Source: Teratosphaeria epicoccoides (taxonomy: Eukaryota > Ascomycota > Dothideomycetes > Mycosphaerellales > Teratosphaeriaceae). From it: a stretch of DNA of 64,000 nt. Shown in pieces: positions 1-11,251 of the stretch. Within the stretch, counting starts at the first letter, position 1. Each line of letters starts with the position of its first letter. The stretch spans positions 186,001-250,000 of the forward strand of contig JADDMT010000020.1 in the NCBI GenBank assembly GCA_021401465.1. Direction: 5' to 3'. The notes under the pieces were generated by a model, which was given only the letters and a program-made list of their open reading frames with translations, ran no database searches and was not told the origin of the DNA. A program made the translations under genes and the position numbers.

Positions 1-383
1 CAGATGCTAGAGCCATCTCGCTAAGGTAAATGGATTCGAGCTACTACGTAATTTAAGGTATAGTAGCAACTTGTTCTCGTAGTGTTAGTTAATTGTCACT
101 AGAAGTTAAACTAATAGCTAAAGAACTACTTAACATAGGCGTATGTTAAGCGCTCGACAAGTCCCCTAATACTTCCTTAGAAGTAGTGCTTAAAATGTTA
201 TAAGGGTAGGTGCTAATAGTAGGAAGGTAACTAGGTATTAGACTCGTAGAGCTGTAAAGAATATCGATAATAGCAGTTAACCTTGTAACTAACTATCCCC
301 TAGGGAAAGGGAATTAAATTAAGCACGAAGCTCCTAACTGCCTATCCTAAAGCTATCCCTATATACTAGAGAGACAGAGCAGC

Positions 384-413
384 TCTGTTAGATCTGTTAA
401 CAGACCTAACAGA
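384..413. repeat. 30-bp near-perfect palindrome
   Basis: The arms read outward from a central GTTAAC and agree at all but one base pair. The element is built from repeated TCTGTTA/TAACAGA words. It starts a palindrome cluster that continues with two hairpins at 425-451 and 499-525. Confidence 0.75.
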
Positions 414-424
414 TCCGTGTCTAT

Positions 425-451
425 AGATCTGTAGACTAACCCTACAGATCT
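425..451. repeat. Inverted repeat, 10-bp arms, first copy
   Basis: AGATCTGTAG and CTACAGATCT are perfect inverted arms around a 7-base loop, ACTAACC. An identical hairpin occurs 74 bp downstream. Confidence 0.85.
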
Positions 452-498
452 AAGGGTCTATTATCCTATGACAGATCCCTTCTTCCTTATAGGCCTGT

Positions 499-525
499 AG
501 ATCTGTAGACTAACCCTACAGATCT
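499..525. repeat. Inverted repeat, 10-bp arms, second copy
   Basis: Identical in arms and loop to the hairpin at 425-451. Sequence between and after the two shares GACAGATCC words, so the hairpins are part of a longer imperfect repeat. Confidence 0.85.
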
Positions 526-557
526 AGGGATCTGTCCTCATGTGACAGATCCTTTCT

Positions 558-617
558 CCTATGACTATGCCTATAACTTATAGTACTCCTATGACTATAC
601 CTATAACTCATAGCACT
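558..617. repeat. Two tandem 30-bp units
   Basis: The units starting at 558 and 588 differ at only a few transition sites. On the minus strand they give a run of Tyr/Arg/His/Ser residues, which explains the small open frame there. That frame is not a gene. Confidence 0.8.
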
Positions 618-664
618 TAGGACCCTCATGATCCTGTAACCTATAGTACTCCTAACACTCATGA

Positions 665-1418
665 CAACTAGGATGCCTAGGCTAACGCAATTCCTATGGC
701 GGAATTTGCAGTTAATAACAGCATACATGCTACTATGCGCATGTCGCTATTTTAGACCCTTTATAGCTTTAATCTAGAGATACACCTAGAACCGCCTTAG
801 TACGAGTCTTTTAAGGAGAGGGTGCTAGCTGCCGCGGAATTAGCGTAGCGTATACGCGAGGTATATTCGGTGCTAATAGAATACTAGTAAAAGGCCTCAG
901 AATCCTAGATTAAACATAATAACGCCTATGCTAAACCGATATAGTACGTAGTTAGTACAAAGGTATTACTATTAACGAAGAATCTTAAGCTCAAACTTCT
1001 AAGTAAGAAGATAACGCCAAGGTTTGTTAGACCCTTCTAGATACACGACATAATAGGCTCGCAGGTATACTAGCTATTATTACTATCGTCATATTATGTG
1101 CATGACGTTTTCTACGTATCTCTACTTAAACTATAGGTATAGCGCAAGGGCGAAGAGCCTGCGGACCCGATGCTAGTAGCAGAAGAGAACGAAGAGTAAG
1201 AAGTCGAGGGTATTAAGGACAGTATGTAGCGTAAAGGTATAATGTACTATCTAGTAAAGTAGAAAGGATATCTACCTAAGTACATACAATAGGTTCCGGC
1301 CGAAGACTATAAGAACACTCTAGAAGCTATTCGTGAATTTAAAGAGCGGAGAAGGCGTAAGCTAGGCTTAAGAAGGTCGATTTGTAGGAAGATAAGAGTT
1401 TTAGAGCAGAATTCTTAA
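665..1418 (+). pseudogene. Gyp1 copy 1 pol remnant: integrase C-terminus and chromodomain
   Basis: In frame (with TAG for Trp/Gln) this encodes the end of integrase followed by a chromodomain at about 1231-1372. The chromodomain reads YYLVKxKGYLPKYIQx and then EDYKNTLEAIREFKERRR, with x at TAG codons where chromodomains carry Trp. Chromodomains at the integrase C-terminus define chromoviruses, which use them to target chromatin. The frame ends at TAA 1416-1418, matching the gag-pol end of complete copies. It starts downstream of the integrase catalytic Glu site, so it is only a fragment. Confidence 0.85.
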
Positions 1419-1633
1419 CACGTGTATGTAGCGTATAACGCGCAAAGTAACAACAAGAAGCAAACGCCCTACTTATACATCATTGATACCTAAAGGCACA
1501 CCTAGAATAAACCTAAGGAGAACAAGAGAAATACTCGGATTATCTTCGTAGCTAACGCTTAGTAACTACTAGTTAAGGGCTTCCTGACTAAACCTGAAGC
1601 AGAAGAGTCTTTCTTGTTATAGTCTACTAGGGA

Positions 1634-3055
1634 CTGCCTACCTGCACGGGGTCTACTAAACAGCCCAAAGCGACTAGGAGTAATAGGAGTAGTAACGCCA
1701 TAAAGAGAGGCTAGCATCTTCTTCTTTAGTAGGTTGCAAGGGAGCTTGTCTTTAGAGCCTATAGTAGCTAGAGAGCTAGCAACATCCTTACCGCGCCTAG
1801 TCGTAACAACTACCTCATCCTTGGCATTAGAAGGCGAAGAGACTTAGGCGCGCTTGTAGCTGTTACGCTTAGCCCTTAAGATTATCTTGCACTTCTTGAC
1901 ATAAGTGTTAACTATATCATCGGACTTAGTGTCTCCCTTAGGCGTAACTAGTACGGTAACACTATAGCGTAAAGGGATTACATTAGGACCGAAAGTATCC
2001 TAGACGTTATCATCCTCATCATCCTTAAAGATCTAGCCTAGAGGCTTGTGCCTTAGCGTCTTAGCAGACGTAGTGCAGATCGCAAGTAGGGAAGGTTCGG
2101 CTTCCTTGTCGCTAACCTCAATTTCGGCCCTAGCCTTCTTCTTCTTTTTAGACAGTAGCGTCAAGGCAGCGTAGGTAGCGGCGCTACAATGTGTTAGCTG
2201 TACGCATGTAACAGGATTCGAGTAAGTAACTTATGGCTTAGTCCTTAGGACTAGCTTAGAGGCAGGCTGCCTCTTAGTACGGCGCTAGGGCGTAGCCTTA
2301 GTAGCGGAAACGGTGAATTGCTTGATAACCTTCTCCTAGATTATCTATGTCTCGAAGTCATTATTAATAGAGGCAAGGGCCCCGAGTTACTAACGCTAAC
2401 AGCTAGTCGGATATTTCCCGACGCTAACGTTAGCCTAGCGGAGAAGGTTAGCATTTATACTTAGAGGGTACCTGTACTATATGCGTACTATTACGAAGGT
2501 CTTAACCCTAATAGTTAGCACCTTTAAGATCTTCTAAACTAAGTCTGCGATTAGACCTAGACAAACGTTTTTGCCTGTTAGCAGAGAGTCGAAGCAGACA
2601 CTGCTATAAGAACGGTTAGTAGTCGCGGTAAAGCATGAGAGAGCGCTAAGTAGGTAGGCAAGTACCTCGTAGTACTTAGCCTATAGCCTGTTTATAGTAA
2701 GAGTACCTTTAGCAATCCCCTTATTACGCGTACTCTAGAAGTCATCGATGTTACAGCAGAGCTAGTTATACTCGCTATATACCTCTTTAGGGAGGTCTTA
2801 GCATTTTTGATGCTTGCTATTATAGTTGACATAATTGCTGTAGACACTACCCTTATTAAATCTGCTAATGTAGATCTCGGCTACGCGTTAATTAGTACAA
2901 GCTACGCATACCTCGCAGGTAGGGGACGCCTTACTAACACGCGGAGGAGAGATGTGTGCAGCTTAGCTGCTAAGGTTGTTAAGGCATTATTAACACAAGC
3001 GACAAGCATAGGCAGAGTAAGTAGCGTTAAACTTAGTCTGTAGCATATAAGCTAT
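1634..3055 (-). pseudogene. Gyp1 copy 1 antisense accessory gene
   Basis: Minus-strand frame equivalent to the 474-codon antisense gene of copy 7 (33929-35350), with the same 1,422-bp length. The start codon is ATA here instead of ATG, which fits RIP. The last codon is CAG where most other copies have TAG. The apparent stop of the others may therefore itself be a mutated Gln codon, with the original protein somewhat longer. In-frame interruptions seen are TAG/TAA at probable Trp/Gln codons. Function unknown. The product would be Cys-rich at its N-terminus and Lys/Arg-rich toward its C-terminus. Confidence 0.6.
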
Positions 3056-3839
3056 TATTACTAAGATGAGTTAGTTGATCTTAATTAATTGATTAAAGAA
3101 GAAGAACTCTAGTTTAGACTCGCAGACATAGCGAGGCGCAGGCTAAGCGAAATAGAAGCAGAGGTCAATGTTAGTATTTTAGAATAGGAAGTTTAGGAAA
3201 GCGACGAGGTTTTTTTACCCTCTAATAGCCCCCCTGTTGCCTACCGCAACCGTTAAGCTAGTAACTCGAATTACATGCGCAGAGTACCTGCCTTTAGTTA
3301 ACTTATAAGGGGACTAAATAATGCAAGAACAGATAACGCGGCTGTTACGCATATACGCTAACTATACTCGTACTAGTCTACTAGCATGAAAATGTAGCGA
3401 GACCCGCGCTAGGAGCGCGCTCCTACTGTTTTAAGTAGTACGTATAGAGCGTCCGCGTATATTCCTACTACCCTTAAGGTTCTGTAACATGTTCTTCATA
3501 GTCACGACTAAATAGGGACAGCCAAGCTACTTGGCAAGGCTAGCGTGCATACTTGCCCTACTATTTCAAAGATTAACTAAAGTACGTACTTGTAGTTTCC
3601 TGATATCTTAATCTACATGTAAAGCGAAGGTGTTATAAAGCTGCCTAACATGTAACGGATTAAAACCTGCCTGAGTTAGCAGCCTCTGCCCTATACTCGC
3701 TACGAAGGTGTTAAGGTATACCTATAACACATGTTACATAGGCTATCTACCTATTTACTCTTACGTGGTATAAGCGTGCTATATCCTGTAGCCTATATAT
3801 TCTGCGCGTATTACTTAGTAAGGCTAGGGACATCCTCAT

Positions 3840-3853
3840 AGGAGGAGGGGTAG
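3840..3853 (+). promoter_or_regulatory. Polypurine tract of Gyp1 copy 1
   Basis: A run of A/G (GGAGGAGGGG core) ends directly at the 3' LTR start, as expected for the plus-strand primer of an LTR retrotransposon. The same tract lies at 33131-33144 (reverse strand) in copy 7. Confidence 0.75.
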
Positions 3854-4212
3854 TAATACGGTTAATACTAGGGGGCTATTAGAGCCGCATAGGTTCTAAT
3901 GTCCGCCCTTAGCATATAGCGCCCCTGCTATACATAGTAAGAGGGTCCTTCGTACATACGTTAGCTTATATGTTGTCTAAGTAGGATTAATGTTAACGTA
4001 GGCTGCCCCTACGTCGCTAACCCTATGATACCCCTATAGGGATAGGCTTAGACATGCTTTCCCTAATTAAGGGGCGTCAGGGGTTATAAGCACCTCTAGC
4101 GCTACCTGTGCGATAAGCAGAAAGTAGCGCTATCTTATACCTATTAAAAGGTCGGATTACTCTGTTACACTACGAGATATTTTCATATTATATAACATAT
4201 ATATCTATATTA
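3854..4212 (+). repeat. Gyp1 LTR (3' LTR of copy 1)
   Basis: Starts TAATACGG and ends CTATATTA; other copies start TGATACGG and one ends CTATATCA, so the ancestral ends were TG...CA. It contains the TTATAAG box and the AGAAAG(C/T)AG motif shared by all Gyp1 LTRs. Confidence 0.9.
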
Positions 4213-6842
4213 CTAAGCGTATATTAATTAGGCCCTAGCCGGCCTTATTAATACCTGCTATGTAGTATATTTAGACGATATACTAGTCTACTCTAACTTA
4301 AAGGAGGAGCATATTTAGCATCTAAAGATAGTGCTTAAATAACTCTACAAGTTTGCTCTATATACAAACCTAAAGAAGTACTTATTCCTTATAGACAGGA
4401 TTAATTCCTTAGATACATTGTCTTAACAGAAGGAGTCATCATAGATGACTAAAGGGTGTCTATAATTGCGGAGTAGCTATAGCTAACTACCCTCTAAGAA
4501 GTACAGGTATTTCTAGGATTTACTAACTTCTACTATAGATTTATATAGTCTTATTTGAAGATCGTAGCTCCCCTCACGGCCCTCGCAAAGGGCGTAATTT
4601 AAGGTAAAAAGCTAGGGATAGTGCCTTAGGAGGAGGCTTAGAGTAAGGCTTTCTCTAAACTTAAAGTAGCTTCTTAAACTACGCCTATACTTTGGCACTT
4701 TAACCTACTACGAAGATCTGAATAGGGACCGATACTTCAAAATTCGTAATAGCCGTAATTATATCGCAGCTCTATTTACACAAAGGTAGTACGTAATAGT
4801 ACCTAATTACCTTCTAGTCGCGGAAGATGCAGGGCGCTAAGCTTAATTACGAGACCTACGACTAAGAGCTTTTAGCTATTGTCGACAGCTTTAAGGAGTA
4901 CTAACACTACCTTAAAGGCATAGCTTACTCTATTAAGGTACTTACTAACTATAGTAACCTTCGCGGCTTTATAGGCGTAAAGCAGCTAAGTAGTTAGCAA
5001 GCAAGGTTAGCGACTTTCCTTGCTAGCTTTAACTTCGTTATCTAGCATCGTTCTAGGAAGACGAACCTAGCTAATAGTCCTTCGCGACAACTAGACTATG
5101 ACACTAGGGAGCAGGGTAACTAATAGCTCCTCCCTATACTACAGACAAAGCTTGTAGTTTAGGGTAGCGACCTATTATTAGCTCCTCTTGTAGGTTAACT
5201 ACAGGCCTAATGGGGCCTCATAGCCTCCGCTAGCGATAAACCCTCCTTTCTAGCGGTTATGGCAACTATGTCTAGCTCGATCTATGTAGTAGTTAACTAA
5301 CTTATATATAGTAAGCATATAATGTCTAAAGAACCCTTAGAGGAAGCCTCGAGACTTATTTAGCGGTTACAAGAGCGAGAACTAGAGTTAATTAATGAGG
5401 GTATAGCCCTCTAGGATACTACAGGTAGTTCGAGGTACTAGACTAAGTCTAGCGACTTGTAGTACTTTGACAATAGGCTCTACGTACCTGCTAACTACGT
5501 ACTCTGTTTGCAGCTCCTCTGTATTTATCATGACAATAAACTTGCGGGTCATTTTAGCGCAGAGAAGACGAACGCGCTTCTCAGATGTAAATACTAGTAG
5601 CTAACACTAGAACAGGATGTTTCTGACTTTGTTAAATCCTGCTAGACATGCTAGATTAGCAAATCTCGGCGCTATCGCCCCTATAGTAATGCTTAGGCAC
5701 TCCTACTACTAGAGAGACTATAGCAAGACTTGACTCTAGATTTTATTACTTATTTGCTGCTAGTAAAGTAGAGAGGCAATGTAGTTAATGCTGTCCTTAT
5801 AGTAGTCGACTAATACTTGAAGATAAATGTCTTTATCCTATGTACAAAAAAGTGCATAAGTAGCAGGCTTGCGCGACTACTTTGTGACAAAGTCATATAG
5901 CGCTTTAGTATACCCTAAAGTATTCTATTAGATTAAGGTTCTGTCTTTACTAGTAAATACTAGCAAGAATTTGTGTTTAAGGCACGTGTTAAGTACTACC
6001 TAAGTATAGCATTCTATCTACAGACTAATGATTAGACTAAACGTATAAACTAGACTCTTAAGTAGTACCTCTAGTACTACTACGCTAAGAACTAGGATGC
6101 CTAGGCTAACGCAATTCCTATAGTAGAATTCGTAGTTAATAATAGTGTGTACGCTACTATGCGCATGTTACTATTTCAGATTCTTTATAGCTTTAATCCG
6201 GAAATATACCTAGAACTACCTTAGGACAAGTCGTCTAAGGAGAGGGTACTAGCCGCTACGGAATTAGCGTGGCGTATGCGCGAGGTACATTTAGTGCTAA
6301 TAGAACACTAGAAAAAGGCCTTAGAATCCTAGATTAAACATAATAACGCCTATGCTAAACTAATGTAATATGTAGTTAGTACGAAGGTGTTACTATTAAC
6401 GAAGAATCTTAAGCTTAAACTTCTGAGTAAGAAGATAACATCAAGGTTTATTAGACCCTTCCGGATATGTAATGTAATAGGTTTGCAGGCATACTAGCTA
6501 TCGTTACTATTGTCGTATTATGTGCATGACATCTTCTATGTATCTCTACTTAAACTATAGGTATAGCGTAAGGGCAAAGAGCCTATAGACATGATGCTAG
6601 TAGCAGAAGAGAACGAAGAGTAGGAAGTTAAGAGTATTAAGGACAGTATGTAGTATAAAGGCATAATGTACTATCTAGTAAAGTAGAAAGGATACCTACC
6701 TAAGTACACATAATAGGTTCTAGCCGAAGACTGCAAGAACGCTCTAGAAGCTATTCGTGAGTTCGAAGAGCGGAGGAGGTATAAGCAGGGCTTAAGAAGG
6801 TTAATTTATAGGAAGATAAGAGTTTTAGAGCAGAGTTCTTAA
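4213..6842 (+). pseudogene. Gyp1 copy 2 pol remnant: RT, RNase H, integrase, chromodomain
   Basis: The reverse transcriptase active site YLDD is intact at 4268-4279 (frame VVYLDDILVYSN). RNase H follows at about 4680-5140. Integrase has an N-terminal zinc-binding region at about 5526-5665 (HDNKLAGH and a C-x2-C pair). Its second catalytic Asp is followed after 35 residues by Lys (AAA, 6039-6041) where Glu is required. The chromodomain lies at about 6655-6800 and the frame ends at TAA 6840-6842. Many Trp codons are TAG. RNA-dependent DNA synthesis and integration are the ancestral roles; this copy cannot make a full protein. Confidence 0.85.
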
Positions 6843-7062
6843 TACGCATATGTAGCGCATAACGCGCGAAGTAACAATAAGAAACAAACGCCCTACTTAT
6901 ACATCATTGATGCTAAAAGGCACACCTAGAATAAACCTAAGGAAGACAAAACAAGAGACATGCTTAGACTAGCTTTATAGCTAGTACTTAGCGGCTACTA
7001 GTAAAGGGCTTCCTAACTAAACCTGAAGTAGAAGAGTCTTTCTTGTTACGGTCCGCTAAGGA

Positions 7063-8486
7063 CTATCTACCTACATAGGGACTACTAAACAACCCGAGGC
7101 GACTAGGAGTAATAGGAGTAGTAACGCTATAAAGAGAGGCTAGTATCTTCTTCTTTAGTAGGTTACGAGGGAGCTTGTCTTTAGAGCCTGTAGTAGCTAG
7201 AGAGCTAGCGACAGCCTTACCGCGTCTAGTCGCGACAACTACCTCCTCCTTATCCTTAGCATTAGAAGGCGAAGAGACTTAGGCGCGCTTACTGCTATTA
7301 TACTTAGCCTGCGAGATTATCTTGCGCTTCTTGACACAAGTGTCGATAACATCATCGAACTCGGTGTCTTCCTTAGGCGTAACTAGTATGGCAACACCGC
7401 GGCGCAAAGGGATTACGACAGGATCGAAGGTATCCTAGACGTCATTATACTCCTCCTTAAAGATCTAGCTTAGAGGCTTATACTTCGGCGTCTTAGTAGA
7501 CGCTATGCAGATTAGAGCAAGGAAGGTTCAGCTTCCTTGTTACTAACCTTAAACTTGGCCCTAGCCTTCCTCTTCTTCTTAAATAGTAGCGTTAAGACAG
7601 TATAGGCAGTAGCGCTACAATGTTTTAGCTGTACGCACGCGACAGGAGTTAAGTAAATAACTTACGGCTTAGTTCTCTAGACTAGTTTAGAGGCAGGCTG
7701 CCTCGCGGTATAGCGCTAGGGCGTAGCCTTAGCGGCAGGGACAGTAAATTGCTTGACGACCTTCTTGCGGATTATCTGTGTCTTAAAGTCATTGTTAATA
7801 GAGGTAAGGGCCCCGAGTTGCTAACGCTAATAGCTAGTCGGATATTTCTCGACGCTAACGTTAGCCTAGCAGGGAAAGTCAGCATTTATACTTAGAGGGT
7901 ACCTACACTATATACGTACTATGGCGAAGGTCTTAACCCTAATAGTTAGCACCTTTAAGATCTTCTAGACTAAGTCTACAATTAGACCCAGAGAAACTTT
8001 TTTGCCTGTTAGTAGAGAGTCGAAGCAAACACTACTATGAGAACAGTTAGTAGTCGCGGTAAAGTATAAGAGAGCGCTAAGCAGGTAGGCAAGTACCTCG
8101 TAGTACTTAGCCTATAGCCTGTTTATAGTAAGAGTACCTTTAGTAATCCCCTTATTACGCGTACTCTAGAAGTCATCGATGTTATAGCAGAGCTAGTTAT
8201 ACTCGCTATATACCTCTTTAGGGAGGTCCTAGCATTTTTGATGCTTGCTATTATAGTTGACATAATTGCTATAGACACTACCCTTATTAAATCTGCTAAC
8301 GTAGATCTTAGCTACGCTTCGGTTAGTATAAGCCACACATACCTCGCAGGTAGGGGACGCCTTACTAACACATAGAGGAGAGATGTATGCAGCTTAGCTA
8401 CTAAGGTTGTCAAGGCATTGTCGACATAAGCGACAATTGCGGGTAGAGCGAGTAGCGTCAAACATAGTCTGTAGCATATAAGCTAT
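7063..8486 (-). pseudogene. Gyp1 copy 2 antisense accessory gene
   Basis: Same position and orientation as in the other copies: downstream of the chromodomain, pointing back toward pol. The start is ATA and the end TAG. The length is 1,424 bp, so there is a small net indel and the frame is broken in addition to the RIP stops. The TATA-like box is preserved upstream (TATAAAAAC on the minus strand, near 8650). Function unknown. Confidence 0.6.
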
Positions 8487-9288
8487 TATTGCTAAGGTAA
8501 GTTAATTAATCTTGATTAATTAATTAAAGAAGAAGAAGCTCTAGTTTAGACCTGTTAACATGGCGAGGCGCAAGCTAAGCGAAATGAAAGCAGAGATTAA
8601 TATTAGTGTTTTAGAACAGGAAGTTTAGGAAAGAGACAAGGTTTTTATACCTGCTAGCTAGCCCCCCTGTTGCCTACTGTAACCGTTAAGCTAGTAACTC
8701 AAACTACATGCGCAGAGTACCTGCCTTTAGTTAACTTATAAGGGGACCGAATAATGCAAGAACAGATAACGCGGCTATTACGCATGTATGCTAACTAAAC
8801 TCATGCTAGTCTACTAGCATGAAAATGTGATAAGACCTGCGCTAGGAGTGCGCTCCTACTATTTTAAGCGGTACGCGCAGAGTATCTGCATACATTCCTA
8901 CTAGCCCTAAGGTTCTACGACATGTTTCTTCATAGTCACGACTAAATAGGGACAGCTAAGCTATTTGGCGAAGCTAGCGTGCATGCTTGCCCTATACTTT
9001 CAAAGATTAACTAAAGTATGTACTTATAGTTTCCTGATATCTCGATCTACATGTAAAGCGAAGGTGTTATAAAGCCGCCTAACATGTAACAAATTAAAAA
9101 CCCGCCTAAGTTAGTAACCTCTATCTCGTATTTGCTACGAAGATATTAAGGTATACGTATAATACATGTTATGTAGGCTATCTACCTATTTACTCTTATG
9201 TAGTATAAGTATGCTACATCCTATACCCTATATGTTCCGCGTGTATTACTTAGTAAGGCTAGAGACATCCTCATAGGAGGAGGGGCAG

Positions 9289-9648
9289 TAATACAGTTAA
9301 TACTAAGGGGCTATTAGAGCCGCATAGGTTCTAATGCCTACCCTTAGTATGTAGTAACCCTACTATATATAGTAAGGGGGTCCTTCGTACATACATTAGC
9401 TTGTATGTTATCTAAGTAGGATTAATGCTTGACGTAGGATGCCCCTACGTTGCTAACCCTATAGTACCCCTATAGGGTTAGGCTTAGACATGCTTTCCCT
9501 AATTAAGGGGCGTCAGGAGTTATAAGTACCTTTAGCGCTACCTCTGTAATAAGCAGAAAGTAGCGCTATCTTGTACCTATTAAAAGGTCGGATTACTCTG
9601 TTATACTACAAGATATTTTCATATTATATAGCATATACATCTATATTA
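9289..9648 (+). repeat. Gyp1 LTR (3' LTR of copy 2)
   Basis: A 360-bp LTR beginning TAATACAG and ending CTATATTA, preceded by the GGAGGAGGGG polypurine tract. It is followed directly by a second, 5'-truncated LTR. Confidence 0.9.
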
Positions 9649-9942
9649 TGACCTTACTACATGTAGTAAGGGGGTCCTTTGTACATACGTTAGCTTGTAT
9701 GTTATCTAAGTAGGATTAATGCCTGATGTAGGATGCTACTACGCTACTAACCCTACGGTACCCCTGTAGGGTTAGGCTCAGACATGCTTTCCCTAATTAA
9801 GGGGCGCTAGGGGTTATAAGCACCTCTAGCGCTACCTCTGTAATAAGCAGAAAGTAGCGCTATCTTGTACCTACTAAAAGGTCAGATTACTCTGTTACAC
9901 TACGAGATATTTTTATATTATATAGCATATACATCTATATCA
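9649..9942 (+). repeat. Partial Gyp1 LTR (copy 3) with intact CA end
   Basis: Lacks roughly the first 65 bp of the LTR and ends CTATATCA. This is the only Gyp1 LTR in the window that keeps the canonical CA terminus. Downstream is gypsy pol of copy 4. It fits either an LTR interrupted by copy 2 or a recombination product. Confidence 0.8.
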
Positions 9943-10485
9943 CGAGCTCTCTCTATGTAGTAGTTAACTAGCTTACATGTAGTAAGTATATAATGTCTAA
10001 AGAACCCCTTTAAAGTAGCCTTAAGACTTATTTAGTAGTTGCAAGAGTAAGAACTAGAGTTAATTAATAAGGGTCTAGCTGTCTAGGATACTATAGGTAG
10101 TCTAAAGTACTAGACTAAGTTAGGTAACTTGTAGTACTTTAATAATAGGCTCTACATGCCTACTAACTACATACTCTGTTTATAGCTCCTCTGTATTTAT
10201 CATGATAATAAACTTGTAGGTCATTTTAGTGTAGAGAAGACAAATGCGCTTCTTAGACGTAAATACTAGTAGCTAACGCTAGAACAGGATGTTTCTAACT
10301 ATGTCAAATCTGCTAGACATGCTAGATTAGCAAATCTTAGCGCTATTACTCTTATAGTAATACTTAGGCACTCCTGCTACTAGAAAGACTATAGTAAGAC
10401 TTAACTATGGATTTTATTACTAACTTGCTACTAGCAAAATAGGGAGGCAATATAGTTAATACTGTCCTTATAGTAGTTAACTAAT

Positions 10486-10729
10486 TAATAGAGAAGGTAT
10501 GCTAACCTTTTACTACTACTCTACATGGCTACAAAAGGCTTAGTAATTAGTCCTGTAATAGGGCTAATTATAGTTAGCTACATATGCACACATACTATAA
10601 CCTAAGAAATATCCGCAAGGTCACGTGACGCCAAGCCTGTAGCTAGCACCTATATGTCTAGCATCTTGAATATCTGCAAGGTTACATGACGCTAAGCTTG
10701 TAGCTTGTACCTATACATCTGGCATATTA
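10486..10729 (-). repeat. TRIM LTR, left
   Basis: A 244-bp repeat. It contains two imperfect tandem units of about 60 bp, each with a CCGCAAGGTCACGTGACG-type core; in the second unit here the core is degraded by transitions. Confidence 0.88.
10620..10629. promoter_or_regulatory. GTCACGTGAC palindrome (E-box core) in TRIM LTR
   Basis: A perfect 10-bp palindrome with a CACGTG core, the type bound by bHLH factors. It occurs in an internally duplicated part of the LTR, where regulatory sites are expected. Binding is not shown. Confidence 0.45.
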
Positions 10730-11007
10730 TTATCCTCTCTCTCTAAGGGGACTGCCCTTAGTTCTACTAAACTAAATAGCGTACTATTACATGACTTAGA
10801 GGCAGGGGGGTCTGTATAGACATATAACTTAGAGGGAGGCAGCTAACTCTCTATAGACATATAACTTAGTAGTAGTTTTACCCTGCATAGTTAGGTATAT
10901 GTTACCCTAAGCTAGTTAGTATCTGCAGATACCCTGTACTATTAGCTAGAGAACTAAGCAAAAAAATCGCTTAAACCTAGGTCTAACTATACAGGACTAA
11001 TTACTCT

Positions 11008-11251
11008 TAATAGGGAAGGTATACTAACCTTTTACTACTACCCTACATAGCTACAAAAGGCTTAGTAATTACTCCTGTAACAGGGCTAATTATAGTTAGC
11101 TACATGTGCACATACACTATAACCCAAGAAATATCCGCAAGGTCACATGACGCTAAGCCTATAGCTAGTACCTATATGTCTAGCATCTCAAATATCCGTG
11201 AGGTCACGTGACGCCAAGCCTGTAGCTTGCGCCTATATGTCTAGCATATTA
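11008..11251 (-). repeat. TRIM LTR, right
   Basis: Same length as the left copy. The first internal unit has GTCACATGAC and the second keeps the perfect palindrome GTCACGTGAC at 11203-11212. Confidence 0.88.

Larger units (their letters stand above)
1..664. other. RIP-mutated DNA without recognisable gene
   Basis: This stretch precedes the first recognisable retrotransposon sequence, which starts near 665 in integrase. It is rich in TA and TAG/CTA like the rest of the repeats. Nothing in positions 1-360 could be assigned to a family. The right half holds a cluster of palindromes and a short tandem duplication, listed separately. It could be the end of another transposable element cut by the window edge. 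Confidence 0.6.
665..4212 (+). mobile_element. Gyp1 copy 1: 3' part of Ty3/gypsy chromovirus
   Basis: Colinear with the other Gyp1 copies from the C-terminal half of integrase through the chromodomain, the antisense gene, a polypurine tract and the 3' LTR. The 5' part is missing: homology starts abruptly near 665. Immediately after its LTR the sequence jumps into the reverse transcriptase of another Gyp1 copy. Copy 1 was therefore probably inserted into copy 2, with its left half lost or outside the window. Heavily RIP-mutated. Confidence 0.85.
4213..9648 (+). mobile_element. Gyp1 copy 2: pol to 3' LTR
   Basis: Begins inside reverse transcriptase directly after the LTR of copy 1. It then runs colinearly through RNase H, integrase, chromodomain, antisense gene and 3' LTR (9289-9648). 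The missing gag and protease part would lie left of copy 1 if copy 1 was inserted here. The copy itself ends inside a partial LTR of another copy (from 9649), which suggests a further nesting level. Confidence 0.85.
10486..11251 (-). mobile_element. TRIM: terminal-repeat retrotransposon in miniature
   Basis: Two 244-bp direct repeats (10486-10729 and 11008-11251) flank only 278 bp with no coding frame. Flanking the whole is a 5-bp duplication, CTAAT (10481-10485 and 11252-11256). The host integrase sequence resumes at that exact site. Ends are TAATAG...CATATTA, i.e. RIP-altered TG...CA. A purine run on the minus strand (AGAGAGAGAGGATAA, complement of 10730-10744) abuts one repeat, so the element probably reads on the minus strand. 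It depends on another element's enzymes; the helper is unknown. Confidence 0.88.
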
